From positions 68,722,617 to 68,786,616 of the forward strand of contig CM060963.1 in assembly GCA_030765045.1 (NCBI GenBank): a DNA stretch of 64,000 nucleotides, read 5' to 3'. Of this stretch, positions 13,758 to 24,299 are shown one piece after another; positions within the stretch are counted from its first letter, which is position 1; every line of letters begins with the position of its first letter. The notes under the pieces are model-generated. The model was not told the origin of the DNA. It made no database searches and worked only from the letters and a program-made list of their open reading frames with translations. The DNA comes from Tenodera sinensis. Its lineage: Eukaryota; Arthropoda; Insecta; Mantodea; Mantidae. Position numbers and translations under genes: made by a program.

Positions 13758-14934
13758 GGGCAGTGCTGGACTTCTTATTCGTCCAGCTTTGAAGCTTTGA
13801 ATTATTTGTCAGGTACATTTCTACTTTTAGTTTACTGTTATTATTTTTTTTAACTGTGACGGAATTTCGGGGCACCTCAGGACGTGCATTTCCGATAAAT
13901 CTTTGTAGAGCTACTTTACGTTTACTTATCATAACCAACTAAGCTATGATCTGTATTGTACTATCGAGTGTAAAAATACAGGGTTTTGGCAATTAAATAT
14001 CCTGGTACCCATTCAAGTAGTTTTTTTTTCCCTTGACAATTAATGATTTTCGGTGTATCCTTTTGAGAGAGAAAGAGGAGGGGGGGGGGGGTAGAAAAAC
14101 TCACAGAGTACCACCCTTTGAAGCCCGAAATCTGCAACTTTGCCCATAAAATTTGGAAAAGTTCCATCCTGAATATGTACCCCGTTTCATATGGAGAAAG
14201 TTATAAAGAATTAACTATTACGTGAGTCATTGTGCAATCGTGCGACGGAGGAACTATTGATCGTTCAAAGAACCTTCCACTCCTGTGAATGGGCAATCGA
14301 TTCTACTCATTCAGAGCAGTCCATTTCTACTGAATGACTTGCACGAACAGCTGGACGAAATCTTTACACAACCCATTTGACATTAGAGAAGTTGTCAGAC
14401 CGCTGAAATTGTAATTTTGGGTCCTCTACTTATTACACGTAGTGGAGAAAGTAATAAAATTTGTGTACGCAGTAATAAGCGAGAGAGGGCAGTGAAAGTC
14501 GAATGTAACAGAACAGTTTTGTGTTATTGACATTGGAAACTGAAAGATGTGATTCACGCAGATGAGGCGACAGGCAAATTAGAGCAAGTCAATTTGTAAA
14601 CTTGCTGGCGTCAAGAAGTATTTTCGGGCTATTTAACGTAGACTTGGCAGCCGACTTGTGGATTCTATGATAACAAGACAGTGCCAGAGCTTACTCGAGG
14701 GACATTCCCAGCCCTGCACAGATGCGTCTGCTTGGTTCGGATCCAGTTTGCTCATGTTTGTTATACAAGAGTTCGAAGAATCTGACTGATTGCCTCGAGG
14801 GAATCCCTGTCCCCCGCTGGGTGTTGGCAACACTGTCTCAAGCGTCGCACTTATACGAGCCAACACAAACAGAAAACAGATCACATTCACTGACAAACCG
14901 AAGTATGTAAACATTGTAAACCATGTTTTCACTT
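13758..14934. other. No supported gene
   Basis: Contains a G-run at 14080-14091. A minus ORF (14633-14998, 121 residues) and two plus ORFs overlap each other with no recognised domain, so none is called. Confidence 0.5.
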
Positions 14935-15051
14935 CCTTTAGTGCGTATAGTAAGGGAAATATTGTATTCGACCCAAAATTTCTATGTCGAGATTTCACCG
15001 GAAATATGTTTTGTGGATCCTGAATAACAAAACAGCAGCTTTAGAAAAAAG

Positions 15052-15121
<70 letters not shown>

Positions 15122-15595
15122 CGCGTACGTGCGTGTATATCAGCCTGTGAGCACATGACTGAAAATCGAAAAGTCGGTTCTAGAAAATTCCTCTATCCAT
15201 AACTATCCATTACATGGAAAATTTGTCAAACTTTGATTTTCTCAAAAATGGCTCAATCGATTTTGATTAAAATGCTATACGTTTAAGATATTTTTATGGC
15301 AAATGAAATGCACATTTTGAATTTTCTGGCTATAGCCATGTAGTTCTGTTTACTCTTGATGACTTTTGCATACCTGTTAAACCCGTGAGAGATAGACCAA
15401 ATCTTACTATACAAAAATGTAGATCTCGTTAAAACACATGTTATGTCCAAATGTATTTTTTGGAATGAACTATTTGGGATATATTCCTTGTTATTTGTGT
15501 GAGTCTTGGGATACTTATATACTTTTTTTTCAAATGGAAGGTCATTATCCACTTTTTTACCCCTTGGCCCTTGCAAACAGAACGGAATTTCAAGT
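14935..15595 (+). repeat. GT-microsatellite repeat family, copy at 15 kb
   Basis: The copy has the family head (GTATAGTAAGGGAAATATTG, then TCGAGATTTCACCGG) and a (GT)n tract at 15055-15112 followed by (GC)n to 15124. The body includes AATGGCTCAATCGATTTTGA and CTGGCTATAGCC. It is cut short at 15595 by the SINE target site; the tail is absent beyond the SINE. Short ORFs through the GT tract are artefacts. Confidence 0.85.
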
Positions 15596-15608
15596 AAAAG
15601 AAATAAGA

Positions 15609-15956
15609 CTAAACTAACTACGCCCCAGCGCAACAGTCCATGAAGGGCAAAGATTTCCCACCCAGCCGCTGCGTCCCCCACCTCTGCCCACTGCAGGTGT
15701 CATTGGTGGGGTGCAGTATTGGAGGGGAGACGTGGTCAGCGCCCCGAGCCCTCCCGGCCAGTTATACGGCCTTCTCGACCTGGGGTCGCTACTTCTCCAT
15801 CAAATAGCTCCTCAATTTATCCCCCTGGGACCTCACGAGGCTGAGTGCACCCCATGCCAGACCTCCCAGCAGAGGAAAAATCCCCATGCTGGGACCGAAC
15901 CTGGGTCCTCCGCGCCAGAGGCAAGCGCGTTAGCAACTGGGCTACGGAAGCAGTCC
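15609..15956 (-). repeat. tRNA-derived SINE with 13-bp target duplication
   Basis: Direct repeats AAAAGAAATAAGA at 15596-15608 and 15957-15969 flank a 348-bp GC-rich unit. On the minus strand its head reads TCCGTAGCCCAGTTGCTAA (A-box-like), and a B box GGTTCGGTCCC lies at 15891-15901. The unit is therefore a Pol III-type SINE inserted in minus orientation. It landed in the end of a GT-microsatellite repeat. Truncated relatives lie at 10370-10620 (plus) and 37287-37430 (minus). Confidence 0.9.
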
Positions 15957-15969
15957 AAAAGAAATAAGA

Positions 15970-17384
15970 AATAATACAAATTTAGTTTTCCAGAACTGTT
16001 TAACACAGATGCAACGTCCGTTATGGAAACATGAAAAGCAGATGACTAATGCTTTCCCCCAAAAAAGGGATAAAATTTCCAATTTTTAATTGGACTTCCC
16101 TTTAGCATATTTCACACTAATGTTGATGATGATTGGTGTTCAGGACTAATTGAAGTTCAACATCCTTAGGCTACGCCTAGTAACCATGAATTGTCCCAAA
16201 ACCATACTTGGTAAGATAGTTTGCCCTTTTCTTCCATTTCAGACTGGAATTTTGTTCTGCAAAAAATATCCTACTCCACCTCAAGAAGGTTTCTTAAACA
16301 ATGACATTTACAATAACAGTCCTGTTTAGATTAAATCTGGAGTTTTTAGGTTTTTAAATATTTTAAACCCTTATTGATATCAATCAACATTTGTAGAGTT
16401 TAAGGAATGAGAAAACATTTGTTTGAAACTCACAAGCCGCCACTGGTTGAGACTTAACCTGTTGTTGCTCTGAGTGATCCCAGCAAACTTCCTGCACCCT
16501 GTTCCGGGAAAGCAGTGGCGAATTGATCAAGGCAGAGTTCTAACACGAATTCAGAGAAAAGCTTGGCAGTTATCATGTCTGGAGCGCATTTCCCCCTGCG
16601 TAAACCCTATTCTGACAGAGCACCTGCTTTCAGAGTATTAAATTGGAGGGTATAAGGAAGCGAATTACCAAGGATCTTGGTCAGGATGTGTTACATTTGG
16701 TGAGGATTAATAACACGCAAACAAATTCTCAGATTCACGGCGCTTCTCCTAAATGCTCTATGGCTTATTGTTTTATTCCAGCAACTCTTTATGTAAAGAG
16801 ATTTCAAGAGTTGTCGAAGAGAGGCACTTCATCCATTGTCTTGGTGGGTCCAACCGCGTTAAGGCCCATTTTAGAGGCAGGTTGAGGTGTAAGATCGTCC
16901 TTGCGAACACCCACGGGGACACTCATTACGTCATTACTCATCCAGGAAATGATCTTGTCGACATGTTCCCCAAACGGCAGAAATAGCATTGGGACTTTCC
17001 TTTCAAAGCCTTTTTATATCGCCCAAATTTCGTCTTAAATTAGTCACTTCCTTCGATGTTAAAGTGGCATAAATTTAGAAAGGGTCTGCTTGAGTCTATT
17101 TTAATTTAGAAAAGGCGGAGATCGCCTTCCAGTTTTACGTCATTTTAATGCCAAAAGTAAATTATTTCCATTAATAGAAATATTTTACATCACTCAAGTT
17201 CTGTAACATCCTTCGATGTATAAAGGTCATAAATTTACAAATGGATCACGTTTGTGTGGCTTTTCTCTAACAGCAAGATTGCCACCGAGTTTGTCATTTT
17301 CAAATATTTAAATAAATTGAGCCTGGCAAAAGATCCTATACCTTAACTAATTATAAACAAAATCTGATGTGCTCCAAAATTAAC
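15970..17384. other. No supported gene; moderately GC patch
   Basis: The patch at 16480-16990 is less AT-rich and holds an 80-residue plus ORF (16643-16885, starting MEGIRKRITKDLGQDVLHLV) plus antisense ORFs. The protein is not recognised. It may be an old transposon or pseudogene. Confidence 0.4.
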
Positions 17385-17850
17385 TTTTATTTTAACGAGA
17401 TCTACACTTTTACTGTTTACCAGTTGTAAAAAAGTCATCAAATTAAACAAGACTACGTAGGCTATAGCCAGAAAATTGAAAGTATATATTTAATTTTCCG
17501 TAAAAAGATCAACATATGGCATTTTAATTAAAATCGTTAGAGCCATTTTGGAGAAAATAAAAATTGTCAAAAACTTTTCCATGTAAAGAGTGGTTTAAGT
17601 TGGAGAAATTTTCTTCAAAATATTTGTTTCTCATGCTTGAAAGATATTAAACTTCATACCAATTGTAGTTTTTAAACGATTTTTCGGGGGGGGGGGGATA
17701 TTGTTTACACACACATATACACGCACACGGATCTTTTCCTAAAAAGGCTCTTTTGGACTTCGGGGGCCTCAAAACATGTATTTTCGGTAAAATCTCGTCA
17801 TCGCAATTTTGAGTTGAATACAGTACTTTCCGTACTTACTATACATACAT
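17385..17850 (-). repeat. GT-microsatellite repeat family, copy at 17.6 kb
   Basis: Reverse copy ending at its head, near TACTTACTATACATAC. The microsatellite has degenerated to CACACACATATACACGCACAC (split here by interruptions) and is joined by a run of G at 17684-17697. The middle carries GCTATAGCCAGAAAATT and TTTTAATTAAAATCGTTAGA. Confidence 0.8.
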
Positions 17851-18324
17851 ACTTTCCATAATTCCCTTTCACTCCGTTTCCTTCTCGTCTTTTAGATGTG
17901 TTTCTAGGTGTTTCTAGTGCATAGAGGTGTTGGAAAGATACTATATGATGGGCTTTCGAGTTAGGTACTTCCTTGCGTCTCTGTGGTCTGCGTCCTGTAG
18001 CCTCCCTGAAGGTTCCTTTCTTCGTTCCTTCCTTACGTGTGGTAGCCACAATGGATCTAGTAGCTCTAAATGTGCGAGGCGTATCCCTCCGTTGTACAAC
18101 CCTAAGCGTAAATCTAACCATAACATATCCGTTGATTCTTTGGTGTCTACTGTTCAATAGCCTTATCAGAAATGCAAATCGAATAAACTATGCCAATTCA
18201 GCAAACTGTTCAGAAAATGCGAATATTTGGCAGCTTTTGCTTACTAAAGATACATAAATTTTATTTTTGTTGTATAAATGCAACTTGAAATGATTTTATA
18301 AAATATAATTTCTTTCTTTTGCAG
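17851..18324. other. Upstream flank of cytokine-like exon
   Basis: A GC-richer island (17925-18075) gives overlapping ORFs on both strands. A frame starting MMGFRVRYFLASLWSASCSL looks faintly like a signal peptide, but no phase-0 donor joins it to the exon at 18325, so it is not taken as exon 1. The last 150 bases are intron-like with a pyrimidine tract. Confidence 0.45.
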
Positions 18325-18465
18325 GTTCAGAAGACTTTCAACCTGGATCTGAAAGAGCACAACGAAGTGTGGAAATCACACCGCTACGATTGGCTGCCCA
18401 GTGAAGAAGAGATTCCGAAGAGTTTAGGAGAGCCAACTCCAGCCGATCATCTAGCAAAACTTGAG
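18325..18465 (+). CDS. Cytokine-like gene, first visible coding exon
   Basis: The exon follows TTTCTTTCTTTTGCAG and is cut by a consensus GTAAGT donor at 18466. It encodes 47 residues from VQKTFNLDL to HLAKLE with no stop. The first half is charged and amphipathic (end of a presumed helix A). The second half, with Pro in WLPSEEEIPKSLGEPTPADH, reads as an extended loop before the next helix. Base composition is much more balanced than the surrounding AT-rich DNA, as expected for selected coding sequence. Confidence 0.78.
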
Positions 18466-21079
18466 GTAAGTTACCACATATATACCAAAAAAGTGCCTGG
18501 TTAATTAACAACCGAACAGGAAACTGAGTCTAACAGTAAAAAGTAACTTCAGATGTTGAAACTGGAGTAAATTTACTCTTGATTGTGACGTTGAACCACC
18601 AAGTTTAACAACATTACTGCCAAGGTCAGAAATTGTGCTTAGGTTAGTATCGTTAGGGTAAAGCGCCGTAAAATAAAAAGGGGAAAATTGCTAAAAAGCA
18701 TGCTAAAAATATAGTCTTGCAATGTAAAGTTAAAATAAAAAATGTGTGTAGCTTTCGGCCTTTACACCTTCGAGAGCCCATCAATGCTTAAGCACCATGT
18801 AGTTCTAGTATTTCCATTGTTTTTGTTTCTTAAGTAAATAACAAGAGAACGTTTGGAAGCCCATCGAGAGGCACGAGCGCTGACCGTGATCCTGGGCACA
18901 TATGTGCACACCCCGAGATGAACTCATGCCACGCAGTAGTTTCATCATATTCCGAACCATTCTGAACTTAAAAGACTCGGATTTCCTTATGAAACATAGG
19001 CAAATAGATAGTTGCCCTAGACTTTTGCATAAATTGCTAAGAAGTTTTCCTTGTGTACCTAGTTTTGAACGAATTTGCATACATTATACTTACCAAATAT
19101 GTCAGAAAAAATATTAATTTAAGTTGCAAACTAAATAAATATGGTGCTCTCACATTAGAATGGAAGAAAAAGTGAATAACGATCTTTCACTTGAAAATAG
19201 TTTAAGTACTGCAAAAATCACAAATAACAACGAATATCTCCGAAATGGTTCACTCCACAACAACAAAAATTAAGTTGTGTTTTCACGAGATCTATATTTT
19301 CTGCACAGTAAGATTTGGTCTCTTACGGTTTACTATTTATGTAAACGTCAGCAAGAGTAAACAGGGCTACACAGCTACAGCCAGAAAATTCAAAATATAC
19401 ATGTCATTTGCCATAAAAAATATCTTAAACATATGGCATTTTAATGAAAATCGTTAGAGCCATTTCTTTAAAAAAAATGAAATTTTTGACAAAGTTTCTA
19501 TGCAAAAGTAAGGTTAGGGTGAAGGAATTGTCATAAAGGGTGTCACAAGAAGATTTTGAAATATATTAAAGTCAGTTTCCAACTGACCTTTCGTTTTTTG
19601 AGTTATGTTATTTACATACACACGAACCTTTTTCTAAAAATGCTTTTTTATTCAGGGGGCCTCTAAACATATTTCCGGTGAAATCTCGACATCGAATTTT
19701 TGGGTCGATTACAATACTTTCCCCACTTATACGTAATAGAGAAAGTAATATATTGGAAACTAAATTTAAAGCATGCAGATAACACATCTAACCGTGCTGA
19801 ATTGTGGATTTTACAAATAAAACAGATGGGTGTTCTTAATACTTACTACAACCATTTCTCATCAGCTTTGATTGTATTTGTACTGAACTGTAAGCTTACC
19901 AGCCAAAAAAAATATTTGTACTTGTACTTATGTGTACTTACGGTGAATTTCTTTTATTTCAGCTGGACTCCGCTCTAAAGAACATCTATCAGTATATGCA
20001 GAAATACGCTGTTGGTCTTGAGCAAGTCACTTGGGATCAAGAAGACAACGACGGCGACTTCAAGGATGAATTCAAAAACATGGAATATAAGTTGCGCGCT
20101 GTAAGTAATATTTTTGCTTCTTGGGGCAAACAATATAAGGCTTATTATTAAAATTTCTAAGACATTTGAAGAAGTGAATTGAATGAAAAAGAACTTCAAA
20201 TGTTTTTCTATACTTTGAGCTTACTAAAATCATCTTATTTGTTATTTATTCGAATATAATGTACAGTATATTAAGTTGTATTATTAGTGCAATTATACTA
20301 CTAGCATGGTCATCAGCAAATATAAGTGAATCTACAGGGATTTTAGTATTAAAACTATTTCAAGTCAGTTGCCATTTCCTGACAACTTCGTCAAAAAGAC
20401 TGGGTATTAGAGGACACCCTTGTCTTAGTCCTTGATTTATTACAATCTCGTGGTTTGATTGTTTTTCCGCTCTTTATCTCAATGTTAGTATTTACATACC
20501 AGGTGGTTCATCTGTTCCTTAATTTTGGAGACTGAAAGCAACAAGGTCGGAATTACGGTGCTTGTTGACATTTTGTAACCATGCAAATCTTGCCTGCTCT
20601 TCATGGGAAACTGGGCCTTAGACCTTAGCAGCAGTCCATTCCAAAAGCATGCGCTGCTAAGGTCTATTTTCCCATGAAGAGCAGGCGAGATTTGCATGGT
20701 CATCAGATGGTCGACAAGCACGGTAATTCCGACCTTGTTGCTTTCACCAAAAGTAGTAAGGAATGTGTGAATCACCTTGTACAAGTTTTGAATAGTTCTA
20801 GTAATATGTTTTGGAAAGCCTGTGCTAGTTAATGATCAAGTAACTAAAGATTTTAATTTTCAATTTCAGACGTTATGTGAAATCCAAGTGGGCATGATAG
20901 AGCGCAATCTGCCGGCGCCTATAGATGTCACCCGCGACATCATGCAGGATAATGTTCGATACCTTGACACTGCATCTTTCCGCAACCTCAGAGATTGGTT
21001 TATCTTCCGAGACTACATGAACTGCCTGGAGTACATCATTCAGGTGGTCGAGCACTTCCAGAAGAAGTTGGCTTCTTGA
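18325..21079 (+). CDS. Helical cytokine-like secreted protein gene (3 exons, 5' end missing)
   Basis: Exons 18325-18465, 19963-20100 and 20870-21079 join to give 162 residues ending at TGA 21077-21079. Each intron starts with GTAAGT and ends with a pyrimidine-rich stretch plus CAG. Exon lengths are 141, 138 and 210 bases, so both introns are phase 0. The protein is rich in heptad-like hydrophobic spacing and has only two cysteines, both in the last exon. I read four helical parts: an opening VQKTFNL segment, LDSALKNIYQYMQKYAVGL, a helix crossing the exon 2/3 junction and ending in LPAP, and a final FRNLRDWFIFRDYMNCLEY helix. From memory this order, the VQKTFNL start (CLCF1 has a similar IQKTYDL) and the last helix resemble IL-6/CNTF-family cytokines, whose genes also use phase-0 introns. 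That assignment is inference. No start codon or signal peptide was found; an upstream exon is expected. It could instead be an unrelated helical secreted protein. Confidence 0.72.
19167..19750 (-). repeat. GT-microsatellite repeat family, copy in intron 1
   Basis: Reverse copy lying wholly within the first visible intron of the cytokine-like gene. It retains ATCTCCGAAATGGTTCACTC, CAGCCAGAAAATTCAAAAT and the head TGAAATCTCGACATCGAAT. The CA tract has shrunk to a few repeats, so the array length varies widely between copies. Confidence 0.85.
19963..20100 (+). CDS. Cytokine-like gene, second visible coding exon
   Basis: Acceptor TTTTATTTCAG and donor GTAAGT at 20101 bracket 46 codons, from LDSALKNIY to YKLRA. 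The first 20 or so residues form a clear amphipathic helix. An acidic linker (DQEDNDGDFKDE) follows, then the start of another helix that continues into the next exon. The intron upstream (18466-19962) contains a reverse-oriented copy of the GT-microsatellite repeat family. Confidence 0.78.
20285..20475 (-). pseudogene. Non-LTR reverse transcriptase remnant in intron
   Basis: Read on the minus strand, this piece of intron 2 contains INQGLRQGCPLIPSL followed by FDEVVRKWQ, then LIFADDHA. These correspond to the QGCPLSP and FADD blocks of a non-LTR reverse transcriptase. Stops interrupt it and no other domains remain. It is inserted antisense to the cytokine-like gene. Confidence 0.7.
20498..20778. 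repeat. Long imperfect inverted repeat (snap-back) in intron
   Basis: Arms of about 130 bases (20498-20632 and 20653-20778) are near reverse complements around a roughly 20-base spacer. Conserved blocks include GCAACAAGGTCGGAATTAC against GTAATTCCGACCTTGTTGC, and CCATGCAAATCT against AGATTTGCATGG. The pre-mRNA could fold into a long hairpin. It sits beside the reverse-transcriptase remnant and may be a duplicated-inverted transposon fragment. Confidence 0.8.
20870..21079 (+). CDS. Cytokine-like gene, last coding exon
   Basis: The exon starts after TTTTCAATTTCAG and encodes 69 residues plus TGA. It holds the rest of a helix (TLCEIQVGMIERN), a Pro-containing turn (LPAPIDV), a loop and a long terminal helix ending HFQKKLAS. 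The two cysteines (in TLCEI and MNCLEY) could form one disulfide. Trp and Phe spacing in the terminal helix matches the aromatic-rich last helix of IL-6-type cytokines as I remember them. The intron upstream holds a dead reverse-transcriptase piece and a long inverted repeat. Confidence 0.8.
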   Translation, partial: TLCEIQVGMIERNLPAPIDVTRDIMQDNVRYLDTASFRNLRDWFIFRDYMNCLEYIIQVVEHFQKKLAS

Positions 21080-21300
21080 AGCTACCTGTACCTGGCGTCC
21101 TGCGCCGGCATGGATCACAGTCACGAGGAAGGCCAGTACAGAAGCTTCCCGTCTTAGGATCGCTACAACGGTGTTCACAAACGAGGACCTGTGATACTAC
21201 GTGCCCATTACAGTGTCCAACATTTTATATTCACTCAAACAGAAGCGCCAAGCGCCAGGACAGTAAAGAAGGCACTAAGGCTTCTGTTTTTCTAAATAAA
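21080..21300 (+). promoter_or_regulatory. Probable 3' UTR with AATAAA signal
   Basis: The stretch right after the stop codon remains fairly GC-balanced, then reaches a canonical AATAAA at 21295-21300. That is the nearest polyadenylation signal to the cytokine-like gene. Transcripts could run on: a UATUUAUUUA-like AU-rich motif (TATTTATTTA, 21642-21651) and several single ATTTA pentamers lie downstream, and another AATAAA is at 22519-22524. Confidence 0.5.
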
Positions 21301-24299
21301 GAACATGAACTACGAAGCACGCATTTCAAACTCTGTAATTAAATCAAGATGAAATAGTTTTATAGACGAAATGATGTTCCTTAGGGAAAATTGTTGTGTT
21401 GTAAAGTAGGCAGCTGCACTTCTTAGCGTGTATTTAACTAGAAGGGAGGGAGGGAGGGAGGAGAAGCGCATATGCTTAACATGTGTAGCTCTACGCCGTC
21501 CAGGTATAGCATTGTAAACCATATTTATGTAACTGTTTGTGACAAGCGCAAGAAGAAAAGCTACATTAGAAGCTGTGCTTTTAAGATTCTCATTACAGGT
21601 TTGTAAACACTGTTCCTGTTAACCTTGTTTATATATATTGATATTTATTTAAAAATGAGCGTGTAGATGTATAAATGTTTTCAGTATTACAATGTCCTGT
21701 CCCTATTTTATGTTATGTAATAATTTATGAACTTATTATGCTTAAGTCAGCAAGTACTGTTTGTCAGAACATTTCTTTTTTACATATCTAATGCGCATAA
21801 GTAGGTCCAAGTATGATTTTCTTATCTAAGTTTTATTATAAGGTTGCAGTGGTCGCTTTCTTCTTAATTTATCAAATTTTTCAAAATTAAGTATCATTAA
21901 TGCCTTACTAAGTTTGAACTTATTAAATGTATATTCTGTGTTCCCCAGCATCAAAATTGTTTAAACGCTTGAGATATAGTTCAATTGCTGCATAGAAAGC
22001 TATAAGACTTATTTTTTACTTCGGTTTTTCATTACTTTCCCCATTTTTTTCTTACTGTTCTTTCGTTTTTGAATTAAGCTTTCTATAGAGTATTGGTAAA
22101 CAGGAGACATCTTTGGGACCCAAACCTATGCAAATAACTTCTCCAACCAGCGAATATTCTGCAGTTAATTCTCATTTAACAAATATATGGGTCGAATTAT
22201 GGCCTTTTTCTGATAAAGGCTGAGTACTTCAGATCAAAGGAAACGTAATCATGTTCCGCAATATTCCCAAAAGTCCTTAGCAAGAGCCTGAACAGGGCAT
22301 GTATCCCTCACAAGTATCTTCACCTCTTTAATCTTGTTGACTCTAGCAGTTGTTGCTGGTGCAAAAATAACAAAGATGATTTGGAGCATATCCTCTTAAA
22401 CTGCCATATCACAAACATACATAGAACTAATCTAAAATCTGCAATCCCTATCAACTTGGACAACTCTCTCAGATACATACCAACACCTCATCTTTGGAAC
22501 GTGACTGCCAAAACATAGAATAAACACCGTGCTTTTTACCCATTATTTGTAAGAACAGAAAATTAATTGTAGAAAACGAGTTGTCAGCTAACAGCTGGAC
22601 ACACTACGAACTGGATACACTCCGGTTTTTTCAGTCACTTCATTTACACTTACCTTCACGTATAAAATGTTGGAAAAACTGAAACGTTTTCGAGATTCAT
22701 TCGACCTCAACCTCAGCCGTTGGGTGACTGCAACCAACTTCATCTCTGTTGCCATCTGGTGTTAGGGACGCAAAGTTCAATACCTGGATTTTAAAGCTTT
22801 CTAGTCGATTACCGTTTCTGATCATGTATATTTTTCCCCAAAATGTTCAGTTCTATCGGTGAAATAACTTAATTTAACAGTTATTTTACGGCCAATGTTA
22901 TCTATCCAAAATACGTAACTGTTAATATTGCTTCTATTTTTAATATTTGTTTATTGATTAGCATTTCAGCAAATGGTTATTTAGATTTTTCACTGCAACT
23001 TTGTAATTTAAGCACTAATTTGTATTTCGCACTCAAACTAGCCATTATAGAACTGAATGTTCTGCACAAACACGCCATCTTGCCATTTTAGTCATTTCAG
23101 TGGGTTTTATTTAACGTCAAGGTGACCAGAAATGGGATATATCGGGGTATTTTATAAGTTTTGTCTGCACCTTCAAGTGGATTTTTAAACGTCACGTTTG
23201 CTTTTCACTTCTCACTTCGGGTCAGTAGTATGGTTAAGAATAATTTATACTTATTTATTATTTTAACTTAAGGTAAAAATTCCTGTATTAAGATCTAGAG
23301 AGAGAGAGAGAACTGGCTTCTGTAATGATGGTCACTCCTATACACTGCCAGAACCGCATGCATCTGTGTCTTAAAACCTGGAGTTTAGATAGGCTGCATT
23401 TGGACATGCATTTCTAAGAAAGCTTGTTGAATTGATCTTCAAACTGATAAATTGTTGTGTTAAATATTTTAATTTTACATTTAAGTCTGTTAATATTTTA
23501 TGACTGTGATATTGTGTATTTTGTAGGTCTAAGGGAAAATAAGTACTATAGTAATGTTTTAAATGTACATGTTTTCTGTATTAAACTTTTTCTGCTATGT
23601 ATGAATCTTTCCCCCAATTTGTTTTTGCTTTACACAGTATTCTGTCACTTTTAGATATTGTTTTACTCACAGATGAAATGAAATGTTAACTTCCATAACT
23701 TTGTAAACATAATGTTCCTTGTTGTTTATACTTTAGTTGTAATAATTGATATGTAAAAGCTGCGATTGTGGCAAAACAGCTTTGTGTATGTTCCATAATG
23801 AATGAAGGGAGGAAAAAGTATTTATTCTCAAAACACTTTGATGTATACACACCACCCACAGTCTGATCTTCACAGCCTTTATTTCCTCTTAATAAAATCT
23901 ATTTTATTTATTGAAAGAAAAATATTGTTTTATTATTCCAAGTGCTTGATTCCCTTCCTAACTCACTTTTACTTCCCTTGCTAAAACTAAACCGACAGTT
24001 CAGAGACTAGTACATTCCTTTTAATTTCTAAAATCTGGTACATACATGTAATTATATTTTTTCTATTGTTCCTGAGAAATATATAAATGAGGCATCAAAA
24101 CGTTTACACTTACAAGATAAAGCCATTGAATTGACTTTGGAAACTTGAAATAATGGTCGGTTTCCATTCCTAGATTTATAAATAATAAAACAACAACAAA
24201 TTAAATTTTGACATTTATAGAAAAAACTACTTATACTGATAATTACATAAAAATACAAGTTTAAAACCTTTTTCACACAAATTTGTTGTTTTTAATAGT
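21301..24299. other. Downstream flank, AT-rich, no further host gene seen
   Basis: Holds AU-rich motifs possibly in an extended 3' UTR, a (GGGA)-type run at 21444-21460, a GAGA run at 23296-23312 and the retrotransposon tail listed separately. Otherwise there are short random ORFs only. Confidence 0.5.
22252..22518 (+). pseudogene. Non-LTR retrotransposon C-terminal Cys/His segment
   Basis: The frame reads VLSKSLNRACIPHK, then SSCCWCKNNKDDLEHILLNC followed by HITNIHRTNL, ending at TAG 22516-22518. The C-x2-C-x9-H-x4-C spacing is the zinc-knuckle-like tail (C..C....E...H.L..C) of many insect non-LTR retrotransposon ORF2 proteins. An AATAAA directly follows at 22519-22524. No reverse-transcriptase motifs are nearby. 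Confidence 0.55.

Noticed and set aside
17927..18160. Signal-peptide-like ORF just upstream of the cytokine-like exon
   Set aside because: No phase-0 splice donor links it to 18325, it is overlapped by antisense ORFs, and the sequence looks like part of a GC-rich insert.
20485..20784. 99-codon minus ORF in intron 2
   Set aside because: It is the inverted repeat read through both arms; no protein family is recognisable.
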